Shown one piece after another: positions 24,650 through 34,392 of a stretch of 47,859 nucleotides of DNA. Below the pieces are notes generated by a model that searched no databases, was not told the DNA's origin, and saw only the letters and a program-made list of their open reading frames with translations. This stretch comes from CAZRIE01 sp964600075 (GTDB lineage Bacteria > Bacteroidota > Bacteroidia > Flavobacteriales > Flavobacteriaceae): contig CAZRIE010000018.1 in NCBI GenBank assembly GCA_964600075.1, positions 1-47,859 on the forward strand, in the 5' to 3' direction. The position numbers and the translations under genes are program-made. The stretch's first letter is position 1; each line of letters begins with the position of its first letter.

Positions 24650-25645
24650 ATGAAAAAAATTACCAAAGAAGTATACCTAAGGTGGTACGAAGACATGTTT
24701 TTCTGGCGAAAGTTCGAAGATAAGTTGGCCCAGGTCTACATTCAGCAAAAGGTCAGGGGTTTTTTACACTTATATAATGGGCAGGAAGCCGTTTTGGCAG
24801 GATCCCTTCATGCGATGGATCTGACTAAAGACCGTATGATTACAGCTTACAGAAACCACGTTCAACCTATCGGAATGGGCGTAGATCCAAAAAAGGTAAT
24901 GGCTGAACTTTACGGTAAGGTTACCGGTACCTCAAAAGGTATGGGCGGTTCTATGCATATTTTTTCAAAAGAGCATCGTTTTCACGGGGGCCACGGTATC
25001 GTTGGTGGTCAAATTCCGCTAGGGGCAGGTATGGCTTTCGGTGATAAATATGCTGGAAGAGATAACGTCACTTTGTGTTATATGGGTGACGGAGCAGTAA
25101 GGCAAGGTTCCTTCCATGAAGCGTTGAACCTGGCTATGCTTTGGCAATTGCCGGTCGTATTCATTTGTGAAAACAATGGATATGCTATGGGTACTTCCGT
25201 TGCTAGAACTTCACATTCCACTGAAATCTGGAAATTAGGCCTGGGTTATGAAATGCCTTGTGGCCCTGTTGATGGCATGGATCCCGTAACCGTTGCGCAA
25301 GAAGTCAGCAAAGCTGTCGAACGTGCCCGAACTGGCGGCGGACCAACTTTCCTTGAAATGAAAACTTATCGTTATCGCGGTCATTCAATGTCAGATGCAC
25401 AGCATTATCGTACGAAGGAAGAAGTGAAGGAATATCAAAAGATCGATCCGATTACCCAAGTACTTGATATTATCAAAGAAAATAAATACGCAACAGACGA
25501 GGAAATCAAAGAAATTGATGCGGATATAAAAAGACGAGTTTTGGAGTGTGAAAAATTTGCAGACGAGTCTGATTATCCACCCGTACAGCAATTATACGAC
25601 ATGGTCTATGAGCAAGAAGATTTTCCATTTGTACAACATAAATAA
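24650..25645 (+). CDS. pdhA: Pyruvate dehydrogenase E1 component, alpha subunit
   Basis: The E1 alpha subunit of the pyruvate dehydrogenase complex binds thiamine diphosphate and decarboxylates pyruvate with E1 beta. The 331-residue protein has the ThDP motif GDG at 146-148 running to ENN at 174-176, FHGGHGIVGGQIPLGAG before it, and the phosphorylation-loop-like YRYRGHSMSDAQHYR near 240. It is seven bases upstream of the E2 gene. E1 beta is not encoded in this window, which is usual for this group. Confidence 0.95.
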   Translation: MKKITKEVYLRWYEDMFFWRKFEDKLAQVYIQQKVRGFLHLYNGQEAVLAGSLHAMDLTKDRMITAYRNHVQPIGMGVDPKKVMAELYGKVTGTSKGMGGSMHIFSKEHRFHGGHGIVGGQIPLGAGMAFGDKYAGRDNVTLCYMGDGAVRQGSFHEALNLAMLWQLPVVFICENNGYAMGTSVARTSHSTEIWKLGLGYEMPCGPVDGMDPVTVAQEVSKAVERARTGGGPTFLEMKTYRYRGHSMSDAQHYRTKEEVKEYQKIDPITQVLDIIKENKYATDEEIKEIDADIKRRVLECEKFADESDYPPVQQLYDMVYEQEDFPFVQHK

Positions 25646-25652
25646 AAAGTAA

Positions 25653-27308
25653 ATGGCAGAAGTAATAAACATGCCCCGATTGAGCGATACCATGGAAGAG
25701 GGTACCGTGGCCAAATGGTTGAAGCAAGTCGGCGATAAGGTTGAAGAAGGCGATATCTTGGCTGAAATAGAGACCGACAAAGCAACTATGGAATTTGAGT
25801 CTTTCTACGAGGGCACACTTTTGCATATCGGTATCGATGAAGGTGATGGTGCTCCTGTCGATTCGCTTTTGGCAATTATCGGTGAAACGGGCGAAGATAT
25901 ATCGGGCTTGTTGAATGGTAGTTCGGTTGGTTCCGAAAAGGATGAAGTGCTTGCCAAAGAAGCAAACGTTCCACAGGAAAATACAACTGAGACTTCCGGC
26001 GATTCCGGTTCTTCTACAGAAATTCCCGAAGGTGTTGAAATAGTAAAAATGCCACGTCTTAGTGATACCATGGAAGAAGGCACAGTCGCCGCTTGGTTAA
26101 AAAAAGTAGGCGATACTGTTGAGGAAGGCGAAATTCTTGCTGAAATCGAAACGGATAAGGCTACGATGGAATTTGAATCATTCTATTCAGGAACCTTATT
26201 GTACATAGGTATTCAAGAAGGAGAATCTTCTCCGGTGGATGCTGTACTTGCCGTTATAGGGCCAGCAGGAACAGATGTTGATGCCGTATTGAACGCCAAG
26301 CCATCCGTAGCTAAAAAAACAGTTAGCGGTACGCAAGATAAAAAGGAAGAAACGAAACAGGAAGATTCCAAGCAGCAGTCTGCTTCAAAATCTGTCAGTG
26401 ATGGCCAGCGTATTTTCGTTTCTCCGTTAGCCAAAAAGATGGCTGCGGATAAGGGTATCGATTTGTCAGGCGTTTCTGGATCGGGAGATAATGGAAGAAT
26501 TGTCAAGAAGGATATCGAAAACTACACGCCTTCCGCGAAAACGGAAGTGCCAAAACAAGCTGAGATAGTCGCACCAGTTGCTGCTCAGAGCAAAACGGTC
26601 GCTCCGATAAATCTACCGGTCGGTGAAGAAAGTACCGAAGAAGTGAAGAATTCCCAGATGCGAAAGATTATCGCCAAGCGATTAGGCGAATCAAAATTTT
26701 CTGCACCACATTATTACTTGACTATTGAGGTCGATATGAGTAATGCGATTGCTTCTAGAAAACAAATTAACGAACTGCCCGACACCAAAGTATCCTTCAA
26801 CGATATGGTTGTCAAGGCCTGTGCAATGGCATTGAAGAAACACCCACAAGTAAATACAACTTGGAACGGCGATACCACACGTTACAACCATCATGTACAT
26901 ATAGGTGTAGCGGTGGCTGTAGATGAAGGCTTGGTAGTACCCGTCGTGAAATTTACCGATCAGATGAGCCTTACCCAGATTGGAGGTTCAGTAAAAGATT
27001 TGGCAGGTCGTGCAAGAATCAAGAAATTGACTCCAGCTGAAATGGAGGGTAGTACCTTTACGGTTTCCAACTTGGGGATGTTCGGAATCGTTGAATTCAC
27101 TTCTATTATCAACCAGCCGAATTCAGCTATTTTATCCGTTGGGGCAATAGTTGAAAAACCTGTCGTAAGAAACGGTCAAATCGTCGTTGGTAATACCATG
27201 AAGGTTACATTGGCTTGCGATCATAGAACAGTTGACGGGGCTACGGGTGCACAATTTTTATTGACGCTACGAGCGTACTTGGAAAATCCGGTGACAATGT
27301 TGGCATAA
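25653..27308 (+). CDS. pdhC: Dihydrolipoyllysine acetyltransferase (pyruvate dehydrogenase E2)
   Basis: This E2 core subunit transfers the acetyl group to CoA. Its 551 residues contain two lipoyl domains (about 3-77 and 130-204), each with the lipoylated Lys in ETDKATMEFES (Lys43 and Lys169). A charged linker leads to a peripheral-subunit-binding domain (255-289: SPLAKKMAADKGIDL and GSGDNGRIVKKDIE), then the catalytic domain ending in the DHRTVDGATGAQF motif with His524 and Asp528. It is translated together with pdhA and followed by a terminator. Confidence 0.95.
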   Translation: MAEVINMPRLSDTMEEGTVAKWLKQVGDKVEEGDILAEIETDKATMEFESFYEGTLLHIGIDEGDGAPVDSLLAIIGETGEDISGLLNGSSVGSEKDEVLAKEANVPQENTTETSGDSGSSTEIPEGVEIVKMPRLSDTMEEGTVAAWLKKVGDTVEEGEILAEIETDKATMEFESFYSGTLLYIGIQEGESSPVDAVLAVIGPAGTDVDAVLNAKPSVAKKTVSGTQDKKEETKQEDSKQQSASKSVSDGQRIFVSPLAKKMAADKGIDLSGVSGSGDNGRIVKKDIENYTPSAKTEVPKQAEIVAPVAAQSKTVAPINLPVGEESTEEVKNSQMRKIIAKRLGESKFSAPHYYLTIEVDMSNAIASRKQINELPDTKVSFNDMVVKACAMALKKHPQVNTTWNGDTTRYNHHVHIGVAVAVDEGLVVPVVKFTDQMSLTQIGGSVKDLAGRARIKKLTPAEMEGSTFTVSNLGMFGIVEFTSIINQPNSAILSVGAIVEKPVVRNGQIVVGNTMKVTLACDHRTVDGATGAQFLLTLRAYLENPVTMLA

Positions 27309-27337
27309 TGTTTAAATCATTAATGATAATAGATAGG

Positions 27338-27368
27338 GCATCTTCGTTATTTCGAGATGCCTTTTTTA
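27338..27368 (+). terminator. Terminator after pdhC
   Basis: GGCATCT (27338-27344) and AGATGCC (27356-27362) form a seven-base-pair stem, followed by TTTTTT. It lies 30 bases after the pdhC stop. Confidence 0.8.
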
Positions 27369-27403
27369 TTTCTAAATTGTAATCTTAATTCTAAAAAGTA
27401 TAT

Positions 27404-28453
27404 ATGAAAAATCTCGTCCTTTCATTAATAGGGTTGTTGACTGTAACTTGTGGTTCAACTAAAATAAATGAATCGGTTACCTTAAAAAGTGAGGATGCCG
27501 TAAAGTTTGATCGTAGCCTTATGGATGTGCCCAAAAAGGCAAGTGAACTTGAAGGTATATCACAAACTGCAAATACACAGCAAACCCAATTTACAGATTC
27601 CAATAAAATAGCCGTCATTATGGAGTTTCTGGCTTCCGATGGTTTAAAAGGAAGGGATACGGGAAGCGAAGGAATAGCAAAGGCCGCTGATTTTGTCGAA
27701 AAAATCTTTGAGAAAAACGGCGTCAAGCCGTATTTTTCAACTTATCGCGATATGCTTTCAAACTTCGACAAACCGGCTTACAATATGGTCGGAGTTGTTG
27801 AGGGAAGCGACCCAGATTTGAAGAATGAATACGTCATTATCGGTGCTCATTATGACCATTTAGGGATTATTGAAGCAGAAAACGGAGACAATATTGCAAA
27901 CGGTGCCAATGATAATGCCACAGGAACCACAACGGTATTAGAACTGGCCCGCTATTTCGGGAACAGTAAAACGAACAAACGCAGTATTATTTTTGCACTT
28001 TTCAGTGCCGAGGAAAAGGGACTTTTAGGATCAAAGCATCTAGCACAAAAACTAAAAGAACAAAATTTGAACCTGTACGCCATGTTAAACTACGAGATGG
28101 TCGGTGTTCCGTTGGTCGGAAAAGACCATTTGACTTACCTGACAGGCTACGAGCAATCGAATTTGGCTGAGGTCGTCAACAACTATTCCAAAGAAACATT
28201 TACAGGGTTTCTGCCCAAGGCCAAAGAATTCAATCTGTTTAAAAGATCTGACAACTATCCTTTTCACGAGGCCTTTGGCGTACCATCGCAGACCTTCAGC
28301 ACTTTTGATTTTACCAACTTCAACTACTATCATAAGGTAGATGATGAAAACTCAGAAATGGATTTTGAACATATGGCCAACATCGTAAATAAGAGTATTC
28401 CGGTTATGGAAGGTATCGTTAACTCGCCCACCAAGGAAATCAAGTATAACTAA
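27404..28453 (+). CDS. M28-family zinc aminopeptidase lipoprotein
   Basis: This envelope metallopeptidase of 349 residues begins with a lipoprotein signal (Cys16 in LTVTC). The M28 zinc-binding pattern is present: His149 in IIGAHYDHLG, Asp170 in NGANDNATGT, the catalytic Glu pair at 203-204 in FSAEEKGLLGS, and a late His in NYYHKVDDE. Members release N-terminal amino acids from peptides in the periplasm or at the surface. Its stop overlaps the start of the SDR gene by one base. Confidence 0.9.
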   Translation: MKNLVLSLIGLLTVTCGSTKINESVTLKSEDAVKFDRSLMDVPKKASELEGISQTANTQQTQFTDSNKIAVIMEFLASDGLKGRDTGSEGIAKAADFVEKIFEKNGVKPYFSTYRDMLSNFDKPAYNMVGVVEGSDPDLKNEYVIIGAHYDHLGIIEAENGDNIANGANDNATGTTTVLELARYFGNSKTNKRSIIFALFSAEEKGLLGSKHLAQKLKEQNLNLYAMLNYEMVGVPLVGKDHLTYLTGYEQSNLAEVVNNYSKETFTGFLPKAKEFNLFKRSDNYPFHEAFGVPSQTFSTFDFTNFNYYHKVDDENSEMDFEHMANIVNKSIPVMEGIVNSPTKEIKYN

Positions 28454-29133
28454 TGGCACATATAATTGTTACGGGATCTAGCAGGGGTATCGGCTTTGAA
28501 TTGGCGAAGTTATTTGCAGATGACGGACATCAAGTTTTAGCCTTGTCGCGTAATGATAAACCCATTGCCGACCTAGACCATAAAAACATATCGACCTTTC
28601 CGTTCGATCTTTCCGAGCCTTCGGATTATGTGAAGCTGGAAAAATTTGTGGAGGATAATTGGAAGACTGTCGATATCCTCATAAATAATGCCGGAAGATT
28701 ATTGAACAAGCCTTTTCTTGAGACTACTACAGCAGAATTTGAGGAAGTGTATAAGGTAAATGTTTTCGGTGTAGCCGAAATGACGAAATCCGTTCTTCCT
28801 CAAATGGGTAAAGACGGGCATGTGCTCACCATCAGTTCAATGGGTGGGGTGCAAGGGAGTATGAAGTTTCCCGGGCTATCTGCATACAGTTCTAGTAAAG
28901 GCGCGGTTATTACGCTTACCGAACTTTGGGCCGAAGAATTTAAGGAAACCGGACCTTCGTTCAATGTGCTGGCCTTGGGAGCGGTGCAGACCGAAATGTT
29001 GGAAGAAGCTTTTCCAGGTTATAAAGCCCCGACTACCGCTTTGGAAATGGCCGTATATATTAAGGATTTCGCTTTGGATGGGCCTAAATTCTATAATGGA
29101 AAATTATTACAAGTAAGTAATAGTACACCTTGA
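28453..29133 (+). CDS. Short-chain dehydrogenase/reductase
   Basis: This classical SDR of 226 residues has the NAD(P)-binding TGSSRGIG at 7-14, the NNAG motif (LINNAGRLL), an active-site Ser in TISSMGG, and the YSSSK catalytic Tyr/Lys pair. Arg in the TGSSRGIG loop and ALSRN at the end of the second strand lean towards NADPH. The substrate cannot be read from the sequence. It is coupled to the peptidase gene before it and the phosphatase gene after it by one-base overlaps. Confidence 0.9.
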   Translation: MAHIIVTGSSRGIGFELAKLFADDGHQVLALSRNDKPIADLDHKNISTFPFDLSEPSDYVKLEKFVEDNWKTVDILINNAGRLLNKPFLETTTAEFEEVYKVNVFGVAEMTKSVLPQMGKDGHVLTISSMGGVQGSMKFPGLSAYSSSKGAVITLTELWAEEFKETGPSFNVLALGAVQTEMLEEAFPGYKAPTTALEMAVYIKDFALDGPKFYNGKLLQVSNSTP

Positions 29134-29786
29134 TGAAAAATTACAAATGCATCATTTTCGATTGCGATGGCGTGCTTGTCGATAGCGAAGTCTTGGCCAT
29201 TCAGACTTTGGTCGATATGGCCAATGAACAGGGTGCGGAAATTGACCTTAAATATGCGCTACAAAATTTTAAGGGAAGTTTTTTGGCAGAATGTTTCCGT
29301 AAAATAGAAGCGATAAGCGGAAAATCGTTGCCCCAAGATTTTGAATCCCAATATCGAAAACGCTCTTTTGAAATTTTTAAAAAGGAATTACAGTCGGTTA
29401 AGGGCATCAAAAAAGTGTTGGAAAACTTGACCACCCCTTTTTGTACGGCATCCAGTGGGCCACAGGAAAAAATCAGGTGGAATCTTACCATTACCGGACT
29501 GTTCCACTTTTTCGAAGAAAATATTTTCAGTTGTTACGACATCGGAAAATGGAAACCAGACCCTGCCATTTTTCTACATGCTGCGGAGGCCATGGGTTTT
29601 GCTCCTGAAGATTGTCTGGTTATCGAAGATACCATTCTAGGAGTACGCGCAGCCAAAGCAGGCGGTTTTGACGTTTTTGGTTTTGCCGAGCTTAACGAAA
29701 ATGATGAGTTTACAAGAGAGGCAACTACAATATTCTACAAGATGGATGAACTATTAGCACTGATAGGCAGTTCTCCAAAATCTTAG
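29133..29786 (+). CDS. HAD-superfamily phosphatase/beta-phosphoglucomutase-like
   Basis: This 217-residue HAD hydrolase has motif I FDCDGVLVDSE (nucleophile Asp10, acid/base Asp12), motif II TASSG, and motif III/IV region KWKPDPAIFLHAAEAMG with VIEDTILGVRAAKAGG. The cap domain is of the alpha-helical C1 type. The closest groups are beta-phosphoglucomutase-like and 6-phosphogluconate or sugar phosphatases. ATG 29133 is preferred to a TTG one codon upstream; it overlaps the SDR stop (TGATG). Confidence 0.88.
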   Translation: MKNYKCIIFDCDGVLVDSEVLAIQTLVDMANEQGAEIDLKYALQNFKGSFLAECFRKIEAISGKSLPQDFESQYRKRSFEIFKKELQSVKGIKKVLENLTTPFCTASSGPQEKIRWNLTITGLFHFFEENIFSCYDIGKWKPDPAIFLHAAEAMGFAPEDCLVIEDTILGVRAAKAGGFDVFGFAELNENDEFTREATTIFYKMDELLALIGSSPKS

Positions 29787-30153
29787 ATGACCGTAAACAA
29801 TCGATCCAAAATAGTCATGGTTTGAGTAGTAGCAAGCTCAGGGGTCAAAGAGGTGTCTGAAATGCCCTAAACCACTTTAGAAATATTATGCTCTACCATC
29901 CCCCTGTCTTTGTCCAAAAATTTATAGGTGGATCTATCGCAAAACTGCTTTGGTTGAACAAAGCCATTGAAGTGCCGAGTATCCTCATCCTATTTGAAAA
30001 TTATTTTCTGCTTATGCTGTTCATACTACATTCCATTTACTATCAAACGACGCAACTTCTGAAAATCAAGTTATACCTAAGTTAAAGATCTTTAAGAAAG
30101 CTCTCAACTGGTTTGGTCATATATTAATTAAGTTCTGTTATTTTTACAATATA
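29787..30153. other. Gap between the HAD gene and the SprT-like gene
   Basis: A 65-codon open frame at 29888-30085 encodes MLYHPPVFVQKFIGGSIAKL followed by hydrophobic sequence. The opening recalls the N-terminus of flavobacterial polysaccharide deacetylases, but the catalytic part is missing, so it is at most a relic. The remaining bases are AT-rich without clear signals. Confidence 0.25.
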
Positions 30154-30753
30154 TTGGATACTATATTGCGAAAATACCTCCCCGAAAGGGCCGTCGAACC
30201 TTGTTTGCAACTGATCAAGGAAACGGGCGTTCACCTAAAAATCGTTAACGAACGGGTCACCCGCCACGGTGATTACCGCAGAATGCCCAACGGAAAGCAC
30301 CAAATAACGGTAAACGCAACCTTGAATAAATACCGTTTTCTGATAACCCTGGTTCATGAAATCGCCCATTTGGTAGCGTTTGAAAAATACGACCGTCATA
30401 TCAAGCCCCATGGCCTGCAGTGGAAACGCACCTTTCAATACCTAATGTTACCTTTTATTAGGCCTGAAATCTTCCCGTCGCAGATTTTGCCCTTGCTAGC
30501 AAAACATTTTAAAAATCCAAAAGCCAGTAGTAGTACCGATGCACAATTGTCTATGGCCTTACAACAATTCGATACACAACAGACCGATAAAACCTATGTT
30601 TTTGAATTACCTTTGGGTAGTATTTTCCGTATTCATAACGGCAAATTGTACAAGAAAGGAAATAAACGTGTAAAGCGCTACGAATGCGTTGAAGTAGCTA
30701 CCGGGAAACTATATCTCTTTCAGCCTAATGCTGAGGTTGAGCTGGTCGCCTAA
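30154..30753 (+). CDS. SprT-like zinc metalloprotein
   Basis: This 199-residue protein has the SprT-domain metal motif HEIAH within LITLVHEIAHLVAFEKY and a following GLQWKRTFQ segment with a downstream His before it (KPHG), as in SprT/Spartan-type proteins. A C-terminal beta-rich part (FELPLGSIFRIHNGKLYKKGN and RYECVEVATGKLYLF) resembles the zinc-ribbon position of SprT but lacks paired Cys. No ATG lies upstream in frame, and TTG 30154 is the likely start. The cellular role of bacterial SprT is poorly defined. Confidence 0.8.
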   Translation: MDTILRKYLPERAVEPCLQLIKETGVHLKIVNERVTRHGDYRRMPNGKHQITVNATLNKYRFLITLVHEIAHLVAFEKYDRHIKPHGLQWKRTFQYLMLPFIRPEIFPSQILPLLAKHFKNPKASSSTDAQLSMALQQFDTQQTDKTYVFELPLGSIFRIHNGKLYKKGNKRVKRYECVEVATGKLYLFQPNAEVELVA

Positions 30754-30868
30754 CGTACTGCAAGCGAAGCGAAGTAGTATGTTGAAATTTGGCTAGATTT
30801 GAAATAGGTGTTTACCAGCTGACATTTGCATTTGTAACTAAAAAATGAGAATTTGGACCAGCAGGTAG

Positions 30869-30900
30869 TGGATTGCCACGCTGCGCTCGCAATAACGAAC
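30869..30900. repeat. Possible dispersed-repeat fragment before manC
   Basis: The stretch GATTGCCACGCTGCGCTCGC plus AATAACG resembles a type of palindromic intergenic repeat (GATTGCCACG...CTCGCAATGACG) that I recall from many bacterial genomes. There is only one copy in this window, so the assignment rests on memory and not on repetition here. Confidence 0.3.
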
Positions 30901-30903
30901 AAA

Positions 30904-31983
30904 ATGAACAAAAACTATTATGCAGTTTTAATGGCCGGGGGAGTCGGTTCCCGATTTTGGCCGATAAGCACATCTTCCTTCCCGAAACAGTTTCACGATA
31001 TGTTGGGTACGGGAGATACGCTTATTCAAAAAACGTTCAAACGATTGAACAAATTCGTTCCGACGGAAAATATTCTCATCTTGACCAATGAGCGGTATAA
31101 TGATTTGGTGCTGCAACAGTTACCAATGGTCAAACAAGAGCAGGTAGTCTTGGAGCCCGCGATGCGTAATACCGCCCCTTGTATTTTGTACGCCGCGCTT
31201 AAAATTCAAAAGATGAACAAAGATGGGGTAATGATAGTGGCCCCAAGCGACCATTGGATAGAAGATGAGACGGCCTTTGCCAAAGATGTTACCACCTGCT
31301 TCGAGAAGTGTGAAAAAGAAGAGGTGTTATGCACCCTAGGTATCAAGCCCTCATTTCCTAATACAGGTTTTGGATATATTGAATTTGAAAAAGATAGTGG
31401 TGCTGAACTCAAGAAAGTAGACCAGTTCCGTGAAAAACCGGATTATGAAACTGCAAAGGAATTTTTAGCACAGGGCAATTTTCTTTGGAATGCCGGGATT
31501 TTTATGTGGAGCGTAAATACTATCGTAAATGCGTTTAAAAACTACCAACCAAGTCAATACGCTCTGTTTGAATCAGGTCGGTCCTGCTACAATACTCAAG
31601 AAGAAACCGGCTTTATTCAAGAGAATTATCCAAAAGCTGAAAATATTTCTATAGACTACGCCATTTTGGAAAACTCGAAGTCCATTTTTGTGCTTCCGGC
31701 CACTTTCGATTGGAATGATTTGGGCACTTGGGGGTCGCTATACGATAAGTTGGATAAAGATGAGAACAACAATGCCGTGGTGAACAGCAGGGTTGTTGCT
31801 GAAGATGCCTCAGGTAATATGATCCGTTCCCCAAAGGATAAAATTGTAGTAGTCGATGGTCTCAACGATTATATTATCGTCGATAAAGAGGAAGTACTTC
31901 TCATTTATCCAAAATCCAAAGAACAGGATATTAAAAAGGTTTTGGGTAAGGTAAAGGATAAATTTGGAGACAAAGACTCATAA
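30904..31983 (+). CDS. manC: Mannose-1-phosphate guanylyltransferase
   Basis: This enzyme makes GDP-mannose from mannose-1-phosphate and GTP, for surface polysaccharides. The 359-residue protein has the nucleotidyltransferase motif LMAGGVGSRFWPIS at the N-terminus, FPKQF, the PSDHWI metal-binding motif, FREKP with the following FLWNAGIFMW, and SIDYAILE. Length fits the single-function form without an isomerase domain. ATG 30904 starts just before the conserved strand; an upstream TTG extension is in repeat-like DNA. It is one base ahead of the DUF389 gene. Confidence 0.92.
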   Translation: MNKNYYAVLMAGGVGSRFWPISTSSFPKQFHDMLGTGDTLIQKTFKRLNKFVPTENILILTNERYNDLVLQQLPMVKQEQVVLEPAMRNTAPCILYAALKIQKMNKDGVMIVAPSDHWIEDETAFAKDVTTCFEKCEKEEVLCTLGIKPSFPNTGFGYIEFEKDSGAELKKVDQFREKPDYETAKEFLAQGNFLWNAGIFMWSVNTIVNAFKNYQPSQYALFESGRSCYNTQEETGFIQENYPKAENISIDYAILENSKSIFVLPATFDWNDLGTWGSLYDKLDKDENNNAVVNSRVVAEDASGNMIRSPKDKIVVVDGLNDYIIVDKEEVLLIYPKSKEQDIKKVLGKVKDKFGDKDS

Positions 31984-31984
31984 T

Positions 31985-33460
31985 ATGAGCGAAAATTTGA
32001 ACAAAGACACTATTACGCCCATCGAAGAGCCCAAGGAAAGTAAAGAGGCTATAAAAAAAGATGCCAAAGGGCTTTGGGATAGTATTCGTAGGTTTCTCCG
32101 TGAACTTTTAGACATTCGAACTAATACGGATCAACAAGCGACCAAAGAGGCGATTATCGCCGATATTCCTTTTAAGGGCCATACATCATGGATTTTGGTC
32201 TGTTCCATTTTCATTGCTTCGATAGGTTTGAACGCGAATTCGACGGCGGTCGTTATCGGTGCGATGTTGATCTCTCCTTTGATGGGCCCAATTTTAGGTT
32301 TGGGCATGTCATTGGCCATAAATGATATCGATAGCTTAAGGCGCTCGGTAAAGAACTTTGCGGTCATGGTCGTTTTAAGTGTATTTACGGCTTATCTGTT
32401 CTTTAAATTCTTTCCGATACAAGACGAATCCTCGGAACTGTTGGCGCGTACCGCTCCGGATATCCGAGATGTGCTAATTGCATTTTTCGGTGGCTTGGCA
32501 CTCGTTATTGCCCGCGCTAAAAAGGGAACTATTGCGAGTGTTATTTTTGGTGTTGCCATTGCAACTGCATTGATGCCGCCCTTGTGCACGGTAGGTTTCG
32601 GGCTAGCCATAGGAAAACCCGAATATTATCTAGGTGCGATGTACCTATTCGTCATCAACACCATCTTTATTGCCTTGGCCACGTTTTTGGTTATCAAAAT
32701 TTTGCGTTTTCCCATGGTACGCTATGCCAACTCTAAAAAAAGAAGGTTTATAGCGCGAACTGCATCGGTGGTTGGGTTTTTGGTGATGATTCCCGCCGGA
32801 TATACCTTTTATAAGGTCTTTCAAGAATCAATGTTCAAAAAACAAGCGAACGATTTTATTTCCGAGACCATCGGTAAATACCAGTTTTCAGGAGAAGGGC
32901 GATATCTAGAAAATCTTAACGATATTGAATACAATAAAGGCCAAAATCCTCATATAGAAATCGTTTGTATGGGCAATGAAAGCATACCGGAAAACATTAT
33001 CGCCAGTTGGAATACAATCAAAAACCAAGATGCAGATTATTATCGGCTTCGTGATACAGAACTGCAGATTATACACGGTTCTAGGAATGTAGAGGGCGAC
33101 CAACTGCGATACATCAATGAGCTCTACGAATCTCAAAAGAACCAATTATCGGGCAAGGACGAAAAGATCACTTTTTTAGAGACCGAACTGACACGTTTGC
33201 AAAAAGTGGAATCTAAACAGATTCCCTTTCAAGATATCAGTGCAGAGGCCCGGGCAAACTATGAAAATCTGGTTTCCTTAGAATATGCGCTTGCCGTCAT
33301 GACCGATTTTAATAAAATCGATACCCTGTCAATTTTTGAAGCGAAGTGGAAGCAAGGCCTGGGTGCAAGCCAAGTATCAGCGGAAAATAAAAAAATATTA
33401 TATTGGTTAAGAATCAGGTTGAAGGATAGTACGGTGCGACTCCGTGCGTTCGATAACTAA
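31985..33460 (+). CDS. DUF389 membrane protein
   Basis: This 491-residue inner-membrane protein has the DUF389 core at about residues 60-260 with several helices (SWILVCSIFIASIGLNANSTAVVIGAMLISPLMGPILGLGMSL, LVIARAKKGTIASVIFGVAIATALMPPLCTVGFGLA). The C-terminal soluble region of about 190 residues has coiled-coil character (EKITFLETELTRLQKVESK). The function of DUF389 is unknown. ATG 31985 is chosen over a TTG inside manC. It follows manC by one base, suggesting co-transcription. Confidence 0.88.
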   Translation: MSENLNKDTITPIEEPKESKEAIKKDAKGLWDSIRRFLRELLDIRTNTDQQATKEAIIADIPFKGHTSWILVCSIFIASIGLNANSTAVVIGAMLISPLMGPILGLGMSLAINDIDSLRRSVKNFAVMVVLSVFTAYLFFKFFPIQDESSELLARTAPDIRDVLIAFFGGLALVIARAKKGTIASVIFGVAIATALMPPLCTVGFGLAIGKPEYYLGAMYLFVINTIFIALATFLVIKILRFPMVRYANSKKRRFIARTASVVGFLVMIPAGYTFYKVFQESMFKKQANDFISETIGKYQFSGEGRYLENLNDIEYNKGQNPHIEIVCMGNESIPENIIASWNTIKNQDADYYRLRDTELQIIHGSRNVEGDQLRYINELYESQKNQLSGKDEKITFLETELTRLQKVESKQIPFQDISAEARANYENLVSLEYALAVMTDFNKIDTLSIFEAKWKQGLGASQVSAENKKILYWLRIRLKDSTVRLRAFDN

Positions 33461-33624
33461 ACAGTTTTACGCAGTGGTAGAGATAGAAAGAATCAAGACC
33501 CAGAAGCTACGGTACGACCAGAGCCAGGAGGCAAGACCGACAAAGTGCAACCGTCAAGCTAAAAAAGCTATAATCTTATAGGCTTAGAAGTGCGGAAGTT
33601 TATTTTTGTCTACTATCTAAAAAT

Positions 33625-34392
33625 TTAATTTCGCTCCTCAATATACATCTGGCGCACTTTCTTGAAAAGGTCTGACGAATACACAAAATTGGTTACGGCC
33701 TCGTTATCGGTCTTGAAGATTTCTTTGTTGGTACCTTCCCATGCTTTAAGTCCGTCTTTGAGAAAAAGTATCTTTTCGCCGATTTCCATCACTGAGTTCA
33801 TATCGTGGGTATTGATTATGGTAGTCATATCGTATTCTTTAGTAATTTCTTGAATAAGATTGTCGATTACTATGGCCGTTTTAGGGTCGAGGCCCGAATT
33901 AGGTTCGTCGCAAAATAGATATTTAGGGTTCATTACGATTGCACGTGCAATGGCGACCCGTTTTTGCATACCTCCAGATATTTCTGATGGATATTTATGA
34001 TGTGCATCTATAAGATTGACCCTTTTCAAGACAAAATCAATCCGATCTTGCATCTCCGATTTGGGCTGTTTGGTAAACATTTCCAATGGAAATTTCACAT
34101 TACCCTCAACGGTCATCGAATCAAATAGGGCACCGCCCTGAAATACCATGCCCATTTCTTGGCGAAGATCCCGTTTTTGTTCATCGGTAAGTTGAGCGTA
34201 TATTTTTCCGTCATAGCTTATTGTACCTTCCTCCGGTGTAAAAAGACCTAGAAGGCACTTTAGAAAAACGGTCTTTCCAGAACCGCTTTGGCCAATGATC
34301 AGGTTGGTCATGCCTTTTTGAAAACTAGCACTAACACCCTTTAGTACATGGGCTTCTCCGAAAGATTTGTGTATGTCGTTAACTTCTACCAT
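33625..34392 (-). CDS. MlaF-type ABC transporter ATPase
   Basis: This is the ATPase of a phospholipid or lipid ABC importer/exporter of the Mla/Mce type. The 255-residue protein has Walker A GQSGSGKT at 34-41, Q-loop MVFQGGALFDSMTV, a signature ISGGMQKRVAIARA, Walker B YLFCDEPNSGLDP, and the H-loop NTHDM. SGGMQ and the FDSMTV segment are typical of MlaF. The start at 34392 overlaps the permease stop by one base; the frame reaching 34452 lies within the permease gene. The Mce-domain partner (MlaD-like) is not in this window. Confidence 0.92.
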   Translation of the reverse strand: MVEVNDIHKSFGEAHVLKGVSASFQKGMTNLIIGQSGSGKTVFLKCLLGLFTPEEGTISYDGKIYAQLTDEQKRDLRQEMGMVFQGGALFDSMTVEGNVKFPLEMFTKQPKSEMQDRIDFVLKRVNLIDAHHKYPSEISGGMQKRVAIARAIVMNPKYLFCDEPNSGLDPKTAIVIDNLIQEITKEYDMTTIINTHDMNSVMEIGEKILFLKDGLKAWEGTNKEIFKTDNEAVTNFVYSSDLFKKVRQMYIEERN

